From positions 14,953 to 78,952 of the forward strand of contig JBBDNV010000128.1 of NCBI GenBank assembly GCA_040877415.1: 64,000 bases of DNA, in the 5' to 3' direction. The notes under the pieces were generated by a model. It made no database searches, was not told the origin of the DNA, and worked only from the letters and a program-made list of their open reading frames with translations. Made by a program: the position numbers and the translations under genes. Below are positions 19,504 to 27,945 of the stretch, in pieces. The stretch is from JBBDNV01 sp040877415 (GTDB lineage: Bacteria; Planctomycetota; Planctomycetia; Pirellulales; PALSA-1355). Each line of letters starts with the position of its first letter. Position 1 is the first letter of the stretch.

Positions 19504-19592
19504 GAGAGGAGAAAGGAGAGCCAAAAGACGAAGAACGTGCGGTCAACCGTTGAAGCACGGCAGGCCCCTCCTGCGGTCTCCTTTCTACTCTC
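19504..19592. repeat. Imperfect inverted repeat upstream of the S23 gene
   Basis: A purine-rich arm at 19504-19519 (GAGAGGAGAAAGGAGA) is nearly complementary to a pyrimidine-rich arm at 19577-19592 (TCTCCTTTCTACTCTC), with one mismatch. Together they can fold a long hairpin ending 24 bases before the four-helix-bundle gene. Confidence 0.55.
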
Positions 19593-19616
19593 TACTCTCT
19601 CGTCTTTAGGCACCCG

Positions 19617-19979
19617 ATGCCGTTCGCCTTCGAGAAGTTACAGGTCTATCAGAAGGCGATTTCATTCGCCGATGAAATCTGCACTCTCACGCGCGACCTG
19701 CCGCGAGGATACTTCTTTTTGGCCGACCAGCATAACCGCGCCGCGCTCTCCATCGCCGCCAACATCGCCGAAGGCAACGGCCGCTTCACCAAAGCCGATC
19801 GACGCAACTTTTTCGGCATCGCGCGTGGGTCAGTGCAAGAATGTGTGCCGCCGCTTGAATTGGCCGCGCGGCGGGGCTTGATCAAGACCACGCAGCATGC
19901 TCAATTCAAGTCTCAGCTCGAAGAGATTTCAATGATGCTCTCCGGCCTCATCAAGGGGCTGGACAATCGGGAGATCTGA
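19617..19979 (+). CDS. Four-helix-bundle protein (23S rRNA intervening-sequence / S23 family)
   Basis: The 120-residue protein matches the S23/IVP family at its landmarks: FEKLQVYQKAISFADE at the N-terminus, NRAALSIAANIAEGNGR in the middle, and FFGIARGSVQE. Family members form pentameric four-helix bundles. They are found inside 23S rRNA intervening sequences or as free-standing genes, and are related to the Avd protein of diversity-generating retroelements. No reverse transcriptase or rRNA gene is nearby, so this is a stand-alone copy. A long imperfect hairpin lies directly upstream. No clear Shine-Dalgarno sequence precedes the ATG. Its function is unknown. Confidence 0.9.
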   Translation: MPFAFEKLQVYQKAISFADEICTLTRDLPRGYFFLADQHNRAALSIAANIAEGNGRFTKADRRNFFGIARGSVQECVPPLELAARRGLIKTTQHAQFKSQLEEISMMLSGLIKGLDNREI

Positions 19980-20110
19980 CATGAGCGACTGGACGCCGGC
20001 CAGAAAAGTTCAATAACTGTCCGATTGCCGAGATTCTTGATGATGGGAATGTAATACGTTCCCACTAAGGTACATATAGCCGAGTCGCGACGGGTATTAG
20101 ACAAGACTAT

Positions 20111-20614
20111 GTGCCGAAGGACAACCGCGTGGACGAGACGTTCGCGGATTGCTGGAACCGCAAGCGGTCAAATCTCGGTTTTAAGGATATCGAGACCGAG
20201 TTCATCGATTGCGGTGGGCATGTGCTCCCAAGAGACGCCGCGCCGTGTCTCGTTTTCGATATGGCGGCCCGCCCAGCACCGATCTGGGAAGTGTTCGGCA
20301 TTCCGTCCGACTGGTCGCCGGCGGATCGCGAGCGGCTGGCGGCGTGCCGGATGATTGGCTCGGACGGTGCCGGCAATCCAATCTGCGTGGAGCTGGGCAC
20401 CGGGGTAGTCGTACTCCTCGATCACGAGGACTGGTTTCGCACTCGTCAGTTCGTGAATACGAGCGTCCAGAAACTCGCCGAGTGCTTGTTGGCGTACATT
20501 GGTCAGCAAGAGTCGGAGCGGTTCCGCTCAGCCGCGCAGGCCATCGATCCGGCAGCGTTTGCGGTGGGATCGTTCTGGTGGCACGATGCCGCTTGCTTGG
20601 ACACAGACGCCTGA
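20111..20614 (+). CDS. SUKH-like immunity protein
   Basis: A 167-residue protein starting at GTG. The central pattern, GIPSDWSPADRERL, then IGSDGAGNPICVEL, TGVVVLLDH and FVNTSVQKLAECLLAY, resembles the SUKH (SMI1/KNR4) superfamily, closest by eye to SUKH-4-type immunity proteins. These neutralise nuclease and other toxins of polymorphic toxin systems. No toxin gene adjoins it on the same strand. The toxin-like fragments lie on the opposite strand from 20947 onward, so this looks like an orphan immunity gene in a cassette graveyard. The family call rests on pattern only. Confidence 0.6.
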   Translation: MPKDNRVDETFADCWNRKRSNLGFKDIETEFIDCGGHVLPRDAAPCLVFDMAARPAPIWEVFGIPSDWSPADRERLAACRMIGSDGAGNPICVELGTGVVVLLDHEDWFRTRQFVNTSVQKLAECLLAYIGQQESERFRSAAQAIDPAAFAVGSFWWHDAACLDTDA

Positions 20615-20946
20615 CGGAGCCCCCTTCACCACAGGCCCGGCGAAGGATTGCCCAGGGTGACCGTTCAAATCCAGTCGCCTCTCGCCGCACAGGCGAGGTT
20701 ACGCCGTGAGCTTCACGACCCTTGTCGCGATTTGGACTTCCGGCCCGGAATGCAGGAAGCTTGCCACGTAGTCGTGGACAAACGGTTCAAACGAGCGACA
20801 GTCGCCCCGATCTTATCGTAACGTCAAATCCCGTCGTCGGTTGCTACAGCGACTGGGGACCGGATTTGAACTTTTCTGAGCAATCATGCTCCAAATGGCT
20901 TTTGGCTTTCGTCGTCTCGACGGGGCACCTTGGCACTTCGACCTTT
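20615..20946. other. Gene-less stretch with second tRNA-like fragment
   Basis: No convincing gene was found here. At 20663-20680 is GTTCAAATCCAGTCGCCT, similar to the string at 19438. It is followed by a six-base inverted repeat (TCGCCT/AGGCGA). The rest shows broken reading frames, consistent with decayed insertions. Confidence 0.4.
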
Positions 20947-21095
20947 CTTGCTCCTGACGAAGTGCATAGCCATCGAGTCCTGAGTTTCGCTTCGTGGGGA
21001 AGACTCGACCGCCAGACTGCTGGTATCCTCCCGGCTGTGTAGCCCACCCCTGTTCTTTCTTCTTCCTCGCAAAGTACACCGCCTCAGCCTTACCT
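20947..21095 (-). pseudogene. Partial duplicate of the toxin-like gene's 3' region
   Basis: Read on the minus strand this encodes about 50 residues from LGKAEAVYFARKKKEQGW through GYALRQEQE. They match the segment coded at 21721-21871 in the gene at 21530 almost exactly. The nucleotide identity is very high by eye and stops abruptly at both ends. After the shared part the reading frame continues into an unrelated tail. It starts within 10 bases of the stop of the immunity-like gene. The arrangement resembles orphan toxin modules, where a conserved piece is kept as recombination homology. Confidence 0.7.
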
Positions 21096-21099
21096 AAAT

Positions 21100-21519
21100 T
21101 TAATTTACCGCACGCTGACGCGCAATCGATTCTTCCCGATACCGAAGATATTCCTTCCACAACTTCAGCATTTGCACAACTTCATCGACGAGTTCAAGGC
21201 AATCGGTGTTGCCGCATTGTGCTGCCGCGTGAGCGCATTCGTCCATGAGCGCGTGAAACCGAGGCAATTGTTCGAGCGCCCACGTTTCCGACGCCGTCCA
21301 TTGAGGTGCGCTCGTGATAAAACCATCGAGCTGGATGTCAAACGCGAGGTACGTGTAGACAAACGCCGAGAATTTCCAAACCTTGCTGTCTGTCGCCGAT
21401 CTCCACTCCTGGTCGATAGGAGTTTCGTAAAGCCCCAGTTCGCACCCTCCGCAATTGAGTAAGCATTCGTCGAACGCGCACAGAAATCTTTTTGCGGGAT
21501 GCGTGTCCTCCAACGACAT
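21100..21519 (-). CDS. Putative immunity-like protein, family not recognised
   Basis: From the ATG at 21519 this gives 139 residues. An earlier ATG at 21555 would add 12 residues and overlap the upstream stop by 26 bases. The product is small, acidic-to-neutral and helical (FHALMDECAHAAAQCGNTDCLELVDEVVQMLKLWKEYLRYREE), with several Cys. It lies 10 bases after the toxin-like gene, consistent with translational coupling. Position and size suggest an immunity protein, but I recognise no family, so the role is inferred from context only. Confidence 0.6.
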   Translation of the reverse strand: MSLEDTHPAKRFLCAFDECLLNCGGCELGLYETPIDQEWRSATDSKVWKFSAFVYTYLAFDIQLDGFITSAPQWTASETWALEQLPRFHALMDECAHAAAQCGNTDCLELVDEVVQMLKLWKEYLRYREESIARQRAVN

Positions 21520-21529
21520 GACTGGACGA

Positions 21530-22342
21530 TTAATGGTCTTGCGGCGATGTCTCATTTTGTCGATTTTTTGCCTGTTTGATCGCGCGCTGTAACGCAGCTT
21601 CCAGCTCAGGATCGTCTAGCCGATCCGGGTGTCCTGTCCGCCCTTCCCCGGCTACACTAGCCTGCCCGCGTAAGTATTCAGGATCGTGCCCTTGCGCTAG
21701 TCCTCGCCTGAAGAAGTCTTCTTGCTCTTTACGAAGTGCATAGCCATCGAGTCCTGAGTTTCGCTTAGTGGGGAAGACGCGCCCGCCAGACTGCTGGTAA
21801 CCTCTCGGCTGTACTGCCCACCCTTGTTCTTTCTTCTTCCTCGCAAAGTATACCGCTTCCGCCTTGCCAAGAAAATCCATGGCAGACTTGTGAACGAGCG
21901 ACATCCGGTCGCCGGTCGGCTTAAAGCCTTGCGCCTCGGCGCCGAGCACGGCGGTGTTGAAGATCTGCACGGCATCGTCACGCGAGAGAGTTCCAGCTCG
22001 AACCCGTTTCTCAAGCTCGTAGACCCAGATCTGTGGCATCGCCTGAACGCCGGGCACGCGAGCCCAATAGGCCCCCAGGATGGCATTGCGAAGGCCACCT
22101 ATGAATGCGCCGGCTCCGATACCCGCCCCCACCGCTGCGCCAGCGCCGGCCCCGCTTCCGACTTTGGGAAGCCAAGAGCTCGTCGGCCCCGTCGTTGGCC
22201 AAGTCGACGATTGTGCGCCGCTGAAAGAAACGAGCTGCGCGGTTGTTTGGTCCCGTTGAAACGCCGCAGTTTGAATCGGATTGGATTCGGCGCCGCTTAC
22301 TTCGCAAAGCAACGCCAACAGCCGGTCACTCCAGACAGCCAA
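21530..22342 (-). CDS. Toxin-like protein, probably a truncated C-terminal remnant
   Basis: About 270 residues from a TTG. No good start or ribosome binding site exists; the frame continues upstream for about 20 codons to a TGA, as if a larger gene had been cut. Residues about 63-90 form a Gly/Ala-rich hydrophobic segment (GAGAGAAVGAGIGAGAFIGG) like the glycine-rich region before toxin domains in Rhs-type proteins. The C-terminal half is charged (GKAEAVYFARKKKEQGW, NSGLDGYALRKEQEDFFRRG). Its 21721-21871 part is duplicated at 20947-21095. I infer a polymorphic-toxin C-terminus. No catalytic motif was recognised. Confidence 0.55.
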   Translation of the reverse strand: MAVWSDRLLALLCEVSGAESNPIQTAAFQRDQTTAQLVSFSGAQSSTWPTTGPTSSWLPKVGSGAGAGAAVGAGIGAGAFIGGLRNAILGAYWARVPGVQAMPQIWVYELEKRVRAGTLSRDDAVQIFNTAVLGAEAQGFKPTGDRMSLVHKSAMDFLGKAEAVYFARKKKEQGWAVQPRGYQQSGGRVFPTKRNSGLDGYALRKEQEDFFRRGLAQGHDPEYLRGQASVAGEGRTGHPDRLDDPELEAALQRAIKQAKNRQNETSPQDH

Positions 22343-22364
22343 CTCTCGGTAAAAAAGTTCTAAC

Positions 22365-22429
22365 GGTATCCAGTCGCCTCGACTCTGAAATCGAACAGCC
22401 CTTCATCGATCACGGTGCAGGGCTGTTCG
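22365..22429. repeat. Degenerate third tRNA-like fragment and 11-bp inverted repeat
   Basis: GGTATCCAGTCGCCTC (22365-22380) resembles the strings at 19438 and 20663. It is followed by CGAACAGCCCT (22392-22402) and its exact reverse complement AGGGCTGTTCG (22419-22429). No T-run follows, so this is not a standard terminator. Confidence 0.45.
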
Positions 22430-22580
22430 TCGTTTCAGGAATGCGACTTACGGCGAATGCCAAATAAGTGGGCTGGGTTCAAATCAAGCGCGAGAAAGAC
22501 CGGGCGACGTCCAAAGTTTCCTACTGTTGGCTTTGGCGAGTTCAAACATCCCGTCGCCCCGCAACAAGATGATCGTGCCA

Positions 22581-22600
22581 GAAAATCGGTCGTTTTTCGA
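22581..22600. repeat. AAAATCGGTC repeat, copy 1
   Basis: GAAAATCGGTCGTTTTTCGA is a short imperfect palindrome just past the 3' end of the DUF1501 gene. A near-identical copy lies at 24085-24104 upstream of that gene. Confidence 0.5.
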
Positions 22601-22617
22601 GATCACTGAACGCGGCA

Positions 22618-24015
22618 TCACCCGATGATCTCCTTCACCACTTCGCCGCGGGAGATGGGGAACGGACGTCCGAGCGCGTCGTGCAGTTCGGCCGTCGGAG
22701 AATAGCCCAGGCAATGGTAAAGGGTGGCCAGCAGGTCCGGTGGGCGGACCAGTCCTTCCATCGGTTCGCCGCCGATCGCGTCGGACGCGCCGTGCACGTG
22801 TCCCCCACGGATGCCGCCTCCGGCCATGGCCACCGAAAACACATTTCCCCAATGATCGCGGCCGCCCGCCGCGTTGATTTTTGGAGTGCGACCGAACTCC
22901 GCCAGACAAACGACCAACGTGTCGTCGAGCATGCCGCGATCGACCAAATCGCCGAGCAAGGCCGAATACGCCTGGTCGAACTGCGGCAGCAGCACGCTGC
23001 GCAGCCGCTGGATCTCCCGGGTGTGTGAATCCCAGCACGGGGTATCTGAAGGCTCGTCGGGAGAGCGAAACCAATTGACTTGAACTAAGCTCACGCCCGC
23101 TTCCACCAACCGGCGAGCCAAGAGCACGCTCTGACCGAACTGCGTGCGCCCGTAACGATCGCGGGCGGCGGCTGGCTCAGCTTCGAGCTGGAAGGCGGCT
23201 CGCGAACGTGGCGACGTGAGCAGATCGAACGCCTGCCGCGTGGCGGCGTCGAACGGCGCCAGCGCTCCGCCGCGCTCGACGGCCGCGCGGTGCCCGTTCA
23301 TCACGGACAAAAGGGACCGTCGCCCTTCGAGCCTGGTCAGCGGCAAGTCAGTCGGCAGCGTAAATTCCGGAATCCTGAAGTTGGCCGACGCCGGCTCGCA
23401 GCGGAACATCCACGGGTCGAACGCACGACCGAGGAACCCGGCGTCTTGCCCCGGCCAAATGGAACCATCCGTATTGAAGATCTGGTGCGGCAATCGCACG
23501 GCCGAGGGCAGTGACGTAGCGCCGTCACGGAGGCGGCGAATCATCGAACCGAAACTCGGCCAGTTGTTGGGCGCGCCCGGATTGGCATTCTCCATGTTCA
23601 TCGGCGCATGGGGCTGACCGGTCAACATGTAGTAGCCGCTCGATGAATGGGCGTTGTCGCCCGTTCGCACGGCGCGCAACAGGCACAGGTGCCTGGCCAA
23701 CAAGGATGTCTTGGGCAGCAATTCGGCCACGTTCAGGCCGGGTACCGTCGTGGCAATGGACTTGAGTTCGCCGCGGACCTCGATGGGAGCGTCGGGCTTG
23801 GGGTCCCAGGTGGAATGCTGGGCGGGCCCCCCGAACAGAAACAGAACGATGCATGACTTGGCGCGCCCGCGACGAGGCGCGGCGTCTTCGGCGGCCGCCT
23901 GCCGCAACAAGTCGGGCAATGTCAAACCGGCCACGCCAAGCGACCCAATTCGCAGCATCTCTCGTCGCGAAATTCCATCGCACAATCGCACCGGCTGCGA
24001 CTCAATCGTGAACAT
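22618..24015 (-). CDS. DUF1501 domain-containing protein
   Basis: About 465 residues with a Tat-type N-terminus (ISRREMLRIGSLGVAGL). It has the DUF1501 landmarks LFLFGGPAQHSTWDPKP, VPGLNVAELLP, EFGRTPKINAAGGRDHW and GGGIRGG. The ATG at 24015 puts the Tat signal at the expected distance. It is distinct from the copy at 2059 and again lacks a DUF1549/1553 neighbour. Copies of a 20-base AAAATCGGTC repeat bracket the gene, which could reflect insertion of this gene as a unit or a regulatory element. The biochemical role of the family is unproven. Confidence 0.93.
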   Translation of the reverse strand: MFTIESQPVRLCDGISRREMLRIGSLGVAGLTLPDLLRQAAAEDAAPRRGRAKSCIVLFLFGGPAQHSTWDPKPDAPIEVRGELKSIATTVPGLNVAELLPKTSLLARHLCLLRAVRTGDNAHSSSGYYMLTGQPHAPMNMENANPGAPNNWPSFGSMIRRLRDGATSLPSAVRLPHQIFNTDGSIWPGQDAGFLGRAFDPWMFRCEPASANFRIPEFTLPTDLPLTRLEGRRSLLSVMNGHRAAVERGGALAPFDAATRQAFDLLTSPRSRAAFQLEAEPAAARDRYGRTQFGQSVLLARRLVEAGVSLVQVNWFRSPDEPSDTPCWDSHTREIQRLRSVLLPQFDQAYSALLGDLVDRGMLDDTLVVCLAEFGRTPKINAAGGRDHWGNVFSVAMAGGGIRGGHVHGASDAIGGEPMEGLVRPPDLLATLYHCLGYSPTAELHDALGRPFPISRGEVVKEIIG

Positions 24016-24084
24016 GGTTGTGATCTGTCGGACGGTGCGACCATCGCTGCACCCCGGCAGCGTCAGATTCTGGCCGCTCCTGGT

Positions 24085-24104
24085 CAAAAATCGGTCATTT
24101 TTCG
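24085..24104. repeat. AAAATCGGTC repeat, copy 2
   Basis: CAAAAATCGGTCATTTTTCG lies 70 bases before the start of the DUF1501 gene and matches the copy at 22581 at nearly every position. Confidence 0.5.
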
Positions 24105-24137
24105 ACACGGCAAGGGGAACAAGCAAAGGACCGTAAT

Positions 24138-25283
24138 CTAATGCGGCGATCGAAGTTCACCACACGCAAAAAGCGCGAGGACGGCATACGCGGTCCCCGC
24201 GTTGGAGATGAGATGCCGCGTGTGCCACGCTTGGGACGGAGTGAACCACCGACCGCTTTCACGCTGATTACTTTTCAGCCACGTAAGGCCTCGCTGCAGA
24301 CGAGGATCGCCAGCTGACAGGCCTGCCTGACGAGCCACGAAGATAACGAAGCCTGTAGCGTATCCGTCACTCGAGAGAGAACTCTTGTAGGCGTCCTCAC
24401 GCCCAATGTAGGGAAGGAACTGGGTCCCGTACCCCTTTTCAGCCTTTGCTTTGGTCACTCGATCAGTCTCCAGCGACGGATCGTTGGCGTTGTCAACGAG
24501 GTTGGCCATGGACCAACCGCCATCGGGCCGCTGGACGTCCATCAGATTTGCCAGAATCTCTGCCTTGGCCTCAGCCGGCAGCAGGTCGTCAACGTAAATC
24601 GACGCCCAGAGCAACATCGCTTTCTGGTGAAGACTGACTGCCGTCGTTCTTCTCAAGAATCGACGAACGCCCTCGATTCCCGCTTTGGCTGTCGGGGTGT
24701 TGGCATAATCGCCCGGAGCCATTCCGGTTCCGACGGCAGCCAAGGTGACTCCGTAATGTTCATCAATCTTCAAGGGCGGTGTATCTCTGAACGGCCAGGC
24801 CCAGCCTCCGTCTGAGCGCTGAAGCGTCCACATGTGGTCGAGCGCTTGGCGGGTAAGCGGATGCAACTTGCCGGTCAGCCAGCGGTCGTTGAGGGCCATT
24901 GCCGAGGCCACGCCAATGGCAACGGCTCCGTCGACATCCTTGCACGAATAGTCGGGCATCGCCTCCCGCTTCCCTGCGACAATTTCCTCGAAGAATTGCC
25001 GAACTTCTGCTGATTGTGGCGAGACACTACCCAGTGTCGGCCGGGCCATCAAGTATGGGAACATCGTGTGGCACGCCGTGCAGGCATGAGTTTTCTGCCA
25101 GTCCAGCGCGGCGCTGTCGAGGTAGCGAGCCGCTCGCTCCAGGGAGAATTCCTTCGCGTGAGGCTCGTTTGGTGCAATGTCCGCAGGCGATTCGACAGAT
25201 TCCGGAGTTATTGGTTCCGTGGCTTTCGACACGGACGCGATGCAAGCGGTGACAATAAGGATTGGCCCGGCGAGTTTTCTCAT
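24138..25283 (-). CDS. Exported prenyltransferase/squalene-cyclase-repeat protein with haem c motif
   Basis: A 381-residue protein with a signal peptide (AGPILIVTACIASVSKA). At about residue 67 is CTACHT, a haem c attachment motif. The remainder has alpha/alpha-barrel repeats of the squalene-cyclase/prenyltransferase type, recognisable by QRSDGGWAWPF, QRPDGGWSMANL and LKSNQRESGRW. The catalytic DXDD of terpene cyclases is absent, so it is unlikely to cyclise terpenes. Planctomycetes encode many such proteins of unknown role. The haem suggests a periplasmic redox or binding function. It is followed by the DUF1501 gene on the same strand. Confidence 0.83.
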   Translation of the reverse strand: MRKLAGPILIVTACIASVSKATEPITPESVESPADIAPNEPHAKEFSLERAARYLDSAALDWQKTHACTACHTMFPYLMARPTLGSVSPQSAEVRQFFEEIVAGKREAMPDYSCKDVDGAVAIGVASAMALNDRWLTGKLHPLTRQALDHMWTLQRSDGGWAWPFRDTPPLKIDEHYGVTLAAVGTGMAPGDYANTPTAKAGIEGVRRFLRRTTAVSLHQKAMLLWASIYVDDLLPAEAKAEILANLMDVQRPDGGWSMANLVDNANDPSLETDRVTKAKAEKGYGTQFLPYIGREDAYKSSLSSDGYATGFVIFVARQAGLSAGDPRLQRGLTWLKSNQRESGRWFTPSQAWHTRHLISNAGTAYAVLALFACGELRSPH

Positions 25284-25545
25284 GGCGTAAGCATACCGCT
25301 TGGAGGATTCGAACGAAAGTTAAAAACGTTGGTTTGCTGCGGCTCGCAGCAGGGCCAAATCGGCGCGAACTCGCAGCCGCGCGTCCTTCCGACAATACGC
25401 GTGAATTCTCGGGACGCTAAGACGGTCCTGTAAAACGGATGAGTTTTTGACACAGTCGGCGAGACGCGTCATCAAACGGTGGTTATTCGGCGCGTCGCAA
25501 GCAAGTCATGAGTTGACGCCGAGTGGAGCGGCAAGATGACGTAAG

Positions 25546-27945
25546 TCATTGATTTGGCCCAGCCGACCAATGGTTGCCCCAGCCAGAGTAGAGGTCATGA
25601 AGAAAGGCTCGCCATTCTTCAGTGGAACGGGAAGGCGGATAGGGAATAGGTGGTTCCGGCTTGGCGGCGGTCCAGACGACTTCGAATTGGCCGTCCGCTA
25701 GTACTCGGCCGATACGCGGAGTCTTGAATGTATGCTGGGTTGCGGGGTCGATGCGAACGTCGCCTCCCGGAGAACGAATTCTTTGGTTGAGCATGGCGCG
25801 GCGAATCTCTGACACGTCAGTGCTCTGCGCGTCAGCAACCGCTTTTGCCCAGAGCTTCACGCCGAAATAGGCGGCTTCCATCGGATCGGTCACTACTCGT
25901 TGAGGTCCGTATTTCGCGCGAAAGCTGGAAACGAATTTGTGATTCTCGGGCGACTCCACGCTTTGAAAGTAATTCCACGCCGCGTAGTCACCCACCATCG
26001 CCGAAACATCCAATTGTCTTAGCGTTTCCTCTTCGACGCTGAACGAGATTGTTGGCACTGACTGGGGCGTGATTCCTGCCTTCCGTAGGTCGGTGAAGAA
26101 CGCCAGGTTGGAATCGCCGTTTATCGAGTTGAGGATGACATCCGGTTTTGCGCTCCTGATCTTTTCAATAATGGGCTGAACGACAGTGCTTCCGAGCGGC
26201 AAATACTCCTCCCCGACCAATTCCGCGCCCAACTCTTTCAGTTGGTCTTTGATAATTGCGTGTGCCACGCGAGGAAAGACATAGTCGGAACCCACAAGAA
26301 AGAATCGCCGTTTGTTTTCGAACGCATACGCCCACTTAACAGCGGGGATGATTTGCTGATTCGGTGCAGCCCCCGTGTAAATCACGTTCGGCGATTCTTC
26401 GATTCCTTCGTACTGCACGGGATATACCAACAGATGATTGTGCTCTTCAAAGATCGGCACGACCGTTTTGCGACTTGCCGAGGTCCAACAGCCGAAGACC
26501 GTGCAAACATGCTCTTTGTTGATCAGCCGTTCAGCTTCGCGGGCGAACGTGGTGGAATCGGATCGGCCGTCTGCCACGACACCCTCGATGGGGCGTCCCA
26601 AGAGACCGCCATCGCGGTTTAGCTCGTGGATTGCCAATAACGTGGCATCGGCGACCGCCGATTCGTTGTGCGCCATAGTCCCCGTCAGCGAATGCAATAT
26701 TCCGACTCGGATCGGTTCACCGGTTGGAGGCGTGATCAAAGTTGGCGAGAGATTGTTCTTATTGGCTCCCGTATTGATTGCCTCCTTCGTGCCACCGTCG
26801 CGCGAGCCAAGACCAAACATGAAGAAAGCAGCAGCCGCGGCGGCTACCAGCGTCATTGCCGTCCCTGCAACCGCTGCCCAGCGAAACCGGCTCTGACTGA
26901 CTGGGGTCGGGGCGGCGGGCGGCCGTGACAGGTTTGTCGCGGATTGGCTGGGTAGCGTAATTCCGGCGCCGGACATCGCCGCCAAAAGGGCTTCCAAATC
27001 CGCACGCATTTCGTCCATCGACTGGTACCTTTGCTCTGGCTTAGTCGCCATCGCACGCTGGACGATCTGCGCACATACTGCGGGGACGGTCGCACTGACT
27101 TCGCGCGGATCTGGTGGGCCCGCGTTGCAGTGCGCGTACATCACTTGAATGATGCTAGCGCTGTCCTGGAATGGGCTCTTACCGGTCAGCAAACTGTAAT
27201 AGGTGCCTCCCAGAGAGTAGATGTCGCTCCGCGCATCAACTTCGCGCGATTCGCATTGCTCCGGGCTCATGTAGTACGGTGTACCGACAATGTGCCCGGC
27301 CTGAGTCATCAGCATTGTCTGGCTCTGCGTTCGTTTCGCCAATCCAAAATCAGAAACTTTGACGGTCCCGTTTTGCGTAAGCAAGAGATTGGCTGGCTTA
27401 ATGTCGCGATGGACCAGCCCTACCTCGTGCGCTGCAGACAGCCCCTTACACGCTTCAATGGCAATGCGAGTTGCTTCGCCGACAGAGTACGCGCCGGCTT
27501 GCTCTAAGTGTTCCGCGGCGCTTCCGGCTGATACGATTTCCATCACCAAGTAATGTGCGGGGCCTTCCTGGGCTACTTCATAAATCGTCACGGCGTTGGG
27601 ATGGTTGAGTTTGCCGGCGCTTTTGGCTTCGGCCAGGAAGCGGTGCAAACTGGCCTCATCCGCCGACAGATCGGCTGGCAAGACCTTGATAGCGACATCG
27701 CGTTCGATGGACGGATCGTGCCCCTTAAGCACCACGCCCATTCCACCAACGCCCAGGAGTGCCGTAATCTCGTACTTCCCCAATCGGCGTCCCACCCACT
27801 GTTCGGGGGCGCTCTGTAATCCGCTTTGCGACAAGGACGCGGTATCGCCGCTAAAGTTCATGGTTTCGCCAAATGAACTAGCCTTATCGCAGTCGACGCC
27901 TTTTTTCTCAGCGTCCGCGGCTCGTTCGGGCACCTGAGAATTCAC
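25546..27945 (-). CDS. Transmembrane Ser/Thr kinase fused to a UrtA-like urea/amide-binding domain
   Basis: About 799 residues from a GTG behind AAGG; a TTG at 27960 and an ATG at 27861 are alternatives. The N-terminus is a complete Hanks-type kinase: GVGGMG loop, VAIK (Lys about 87), HRDIKPANLL, DFGLAK, GTPYYMSPEQ and SDIYSLG. One transmembrane helix follows near 356-378. The rest is a type I periplasmic-binding fold closely resembling UrtA, the urea ABC transporter receptor (VGILHSLTGTMA, VFGCWTSASRK, VYPVQYEG, YTGAAPNQQ). The layout is cytoplasmic kinase and external sensor, so it probably phosphorylates target proteins in response to urea or a short amide. No urease or ABC transporter genes are nearby. 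Confidence 0.92.
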   Translation of the reverse strand: MNSQVPERAADAEKKGVDCDKASSFGETMNFSGDTASLSQSGLQSAPEQWVGRRLGKYEITALLGVGGMGVVLKGHDPSIERDVAIKVLPADLSADEASLHRFLAEAKSAGKLNHPNAVTIYEVAQEGPAHYLVMEIVSAGSAAEHLEQAGAYSVGEATRIAIEACKGLSAAHEVGLVHRDIKPANLLLTQNGTVKVSDFGLAKRTQSQTMLMTQAGHIVGTPYYMSPEQCESREVDARSDIYSLGGTYYSLLTGKSPFQDSASIIQVMYAHCNAGPPDPREVSATVPAVCAQIVQRAMATKPEQRYQSMDEMRADLEALLAAMSGAGITLPSQSATNLSRPPAAPTPVSQSRFRWAAVAGTAMTLVAAAAAAFFMFGLGSRDGGTKEAINTGANKNNLSPTLITPPTGEPIRVGILHSLTGTMAHNESAVADATLLAIHELNRDGGLLGRPIEGVVADGRSDSTTFAREAERLINKEHVCTVFGCWTSASRKTVVPIFEEHNHLLVYPVQYEGIEESPNVIYTGAAPNQQIIPAVKWAYAFENKRRFFLVGSDYVFPRVAHAIIKDQLKELGAELVGEEYLPLGSTVVQPIIEKIRSAKPDVILNSINGDSNLAFFTDLRKAGITPQSVPTISFSVEEETLRQLDVSAMVGDYAAWNYFQSVESPENHKFVSSFRAKYGPQRVVTDPMEAAYFGVKLWAKAVADAQSTDVSEIRRAMLNQRIRSPGGDVRIDPATQHTFKTPRIGRVLADGQFEVVWTAAKPEPPIPYPPSRSTEEWRAFLHDLYSGWGNHWSAGPNQ

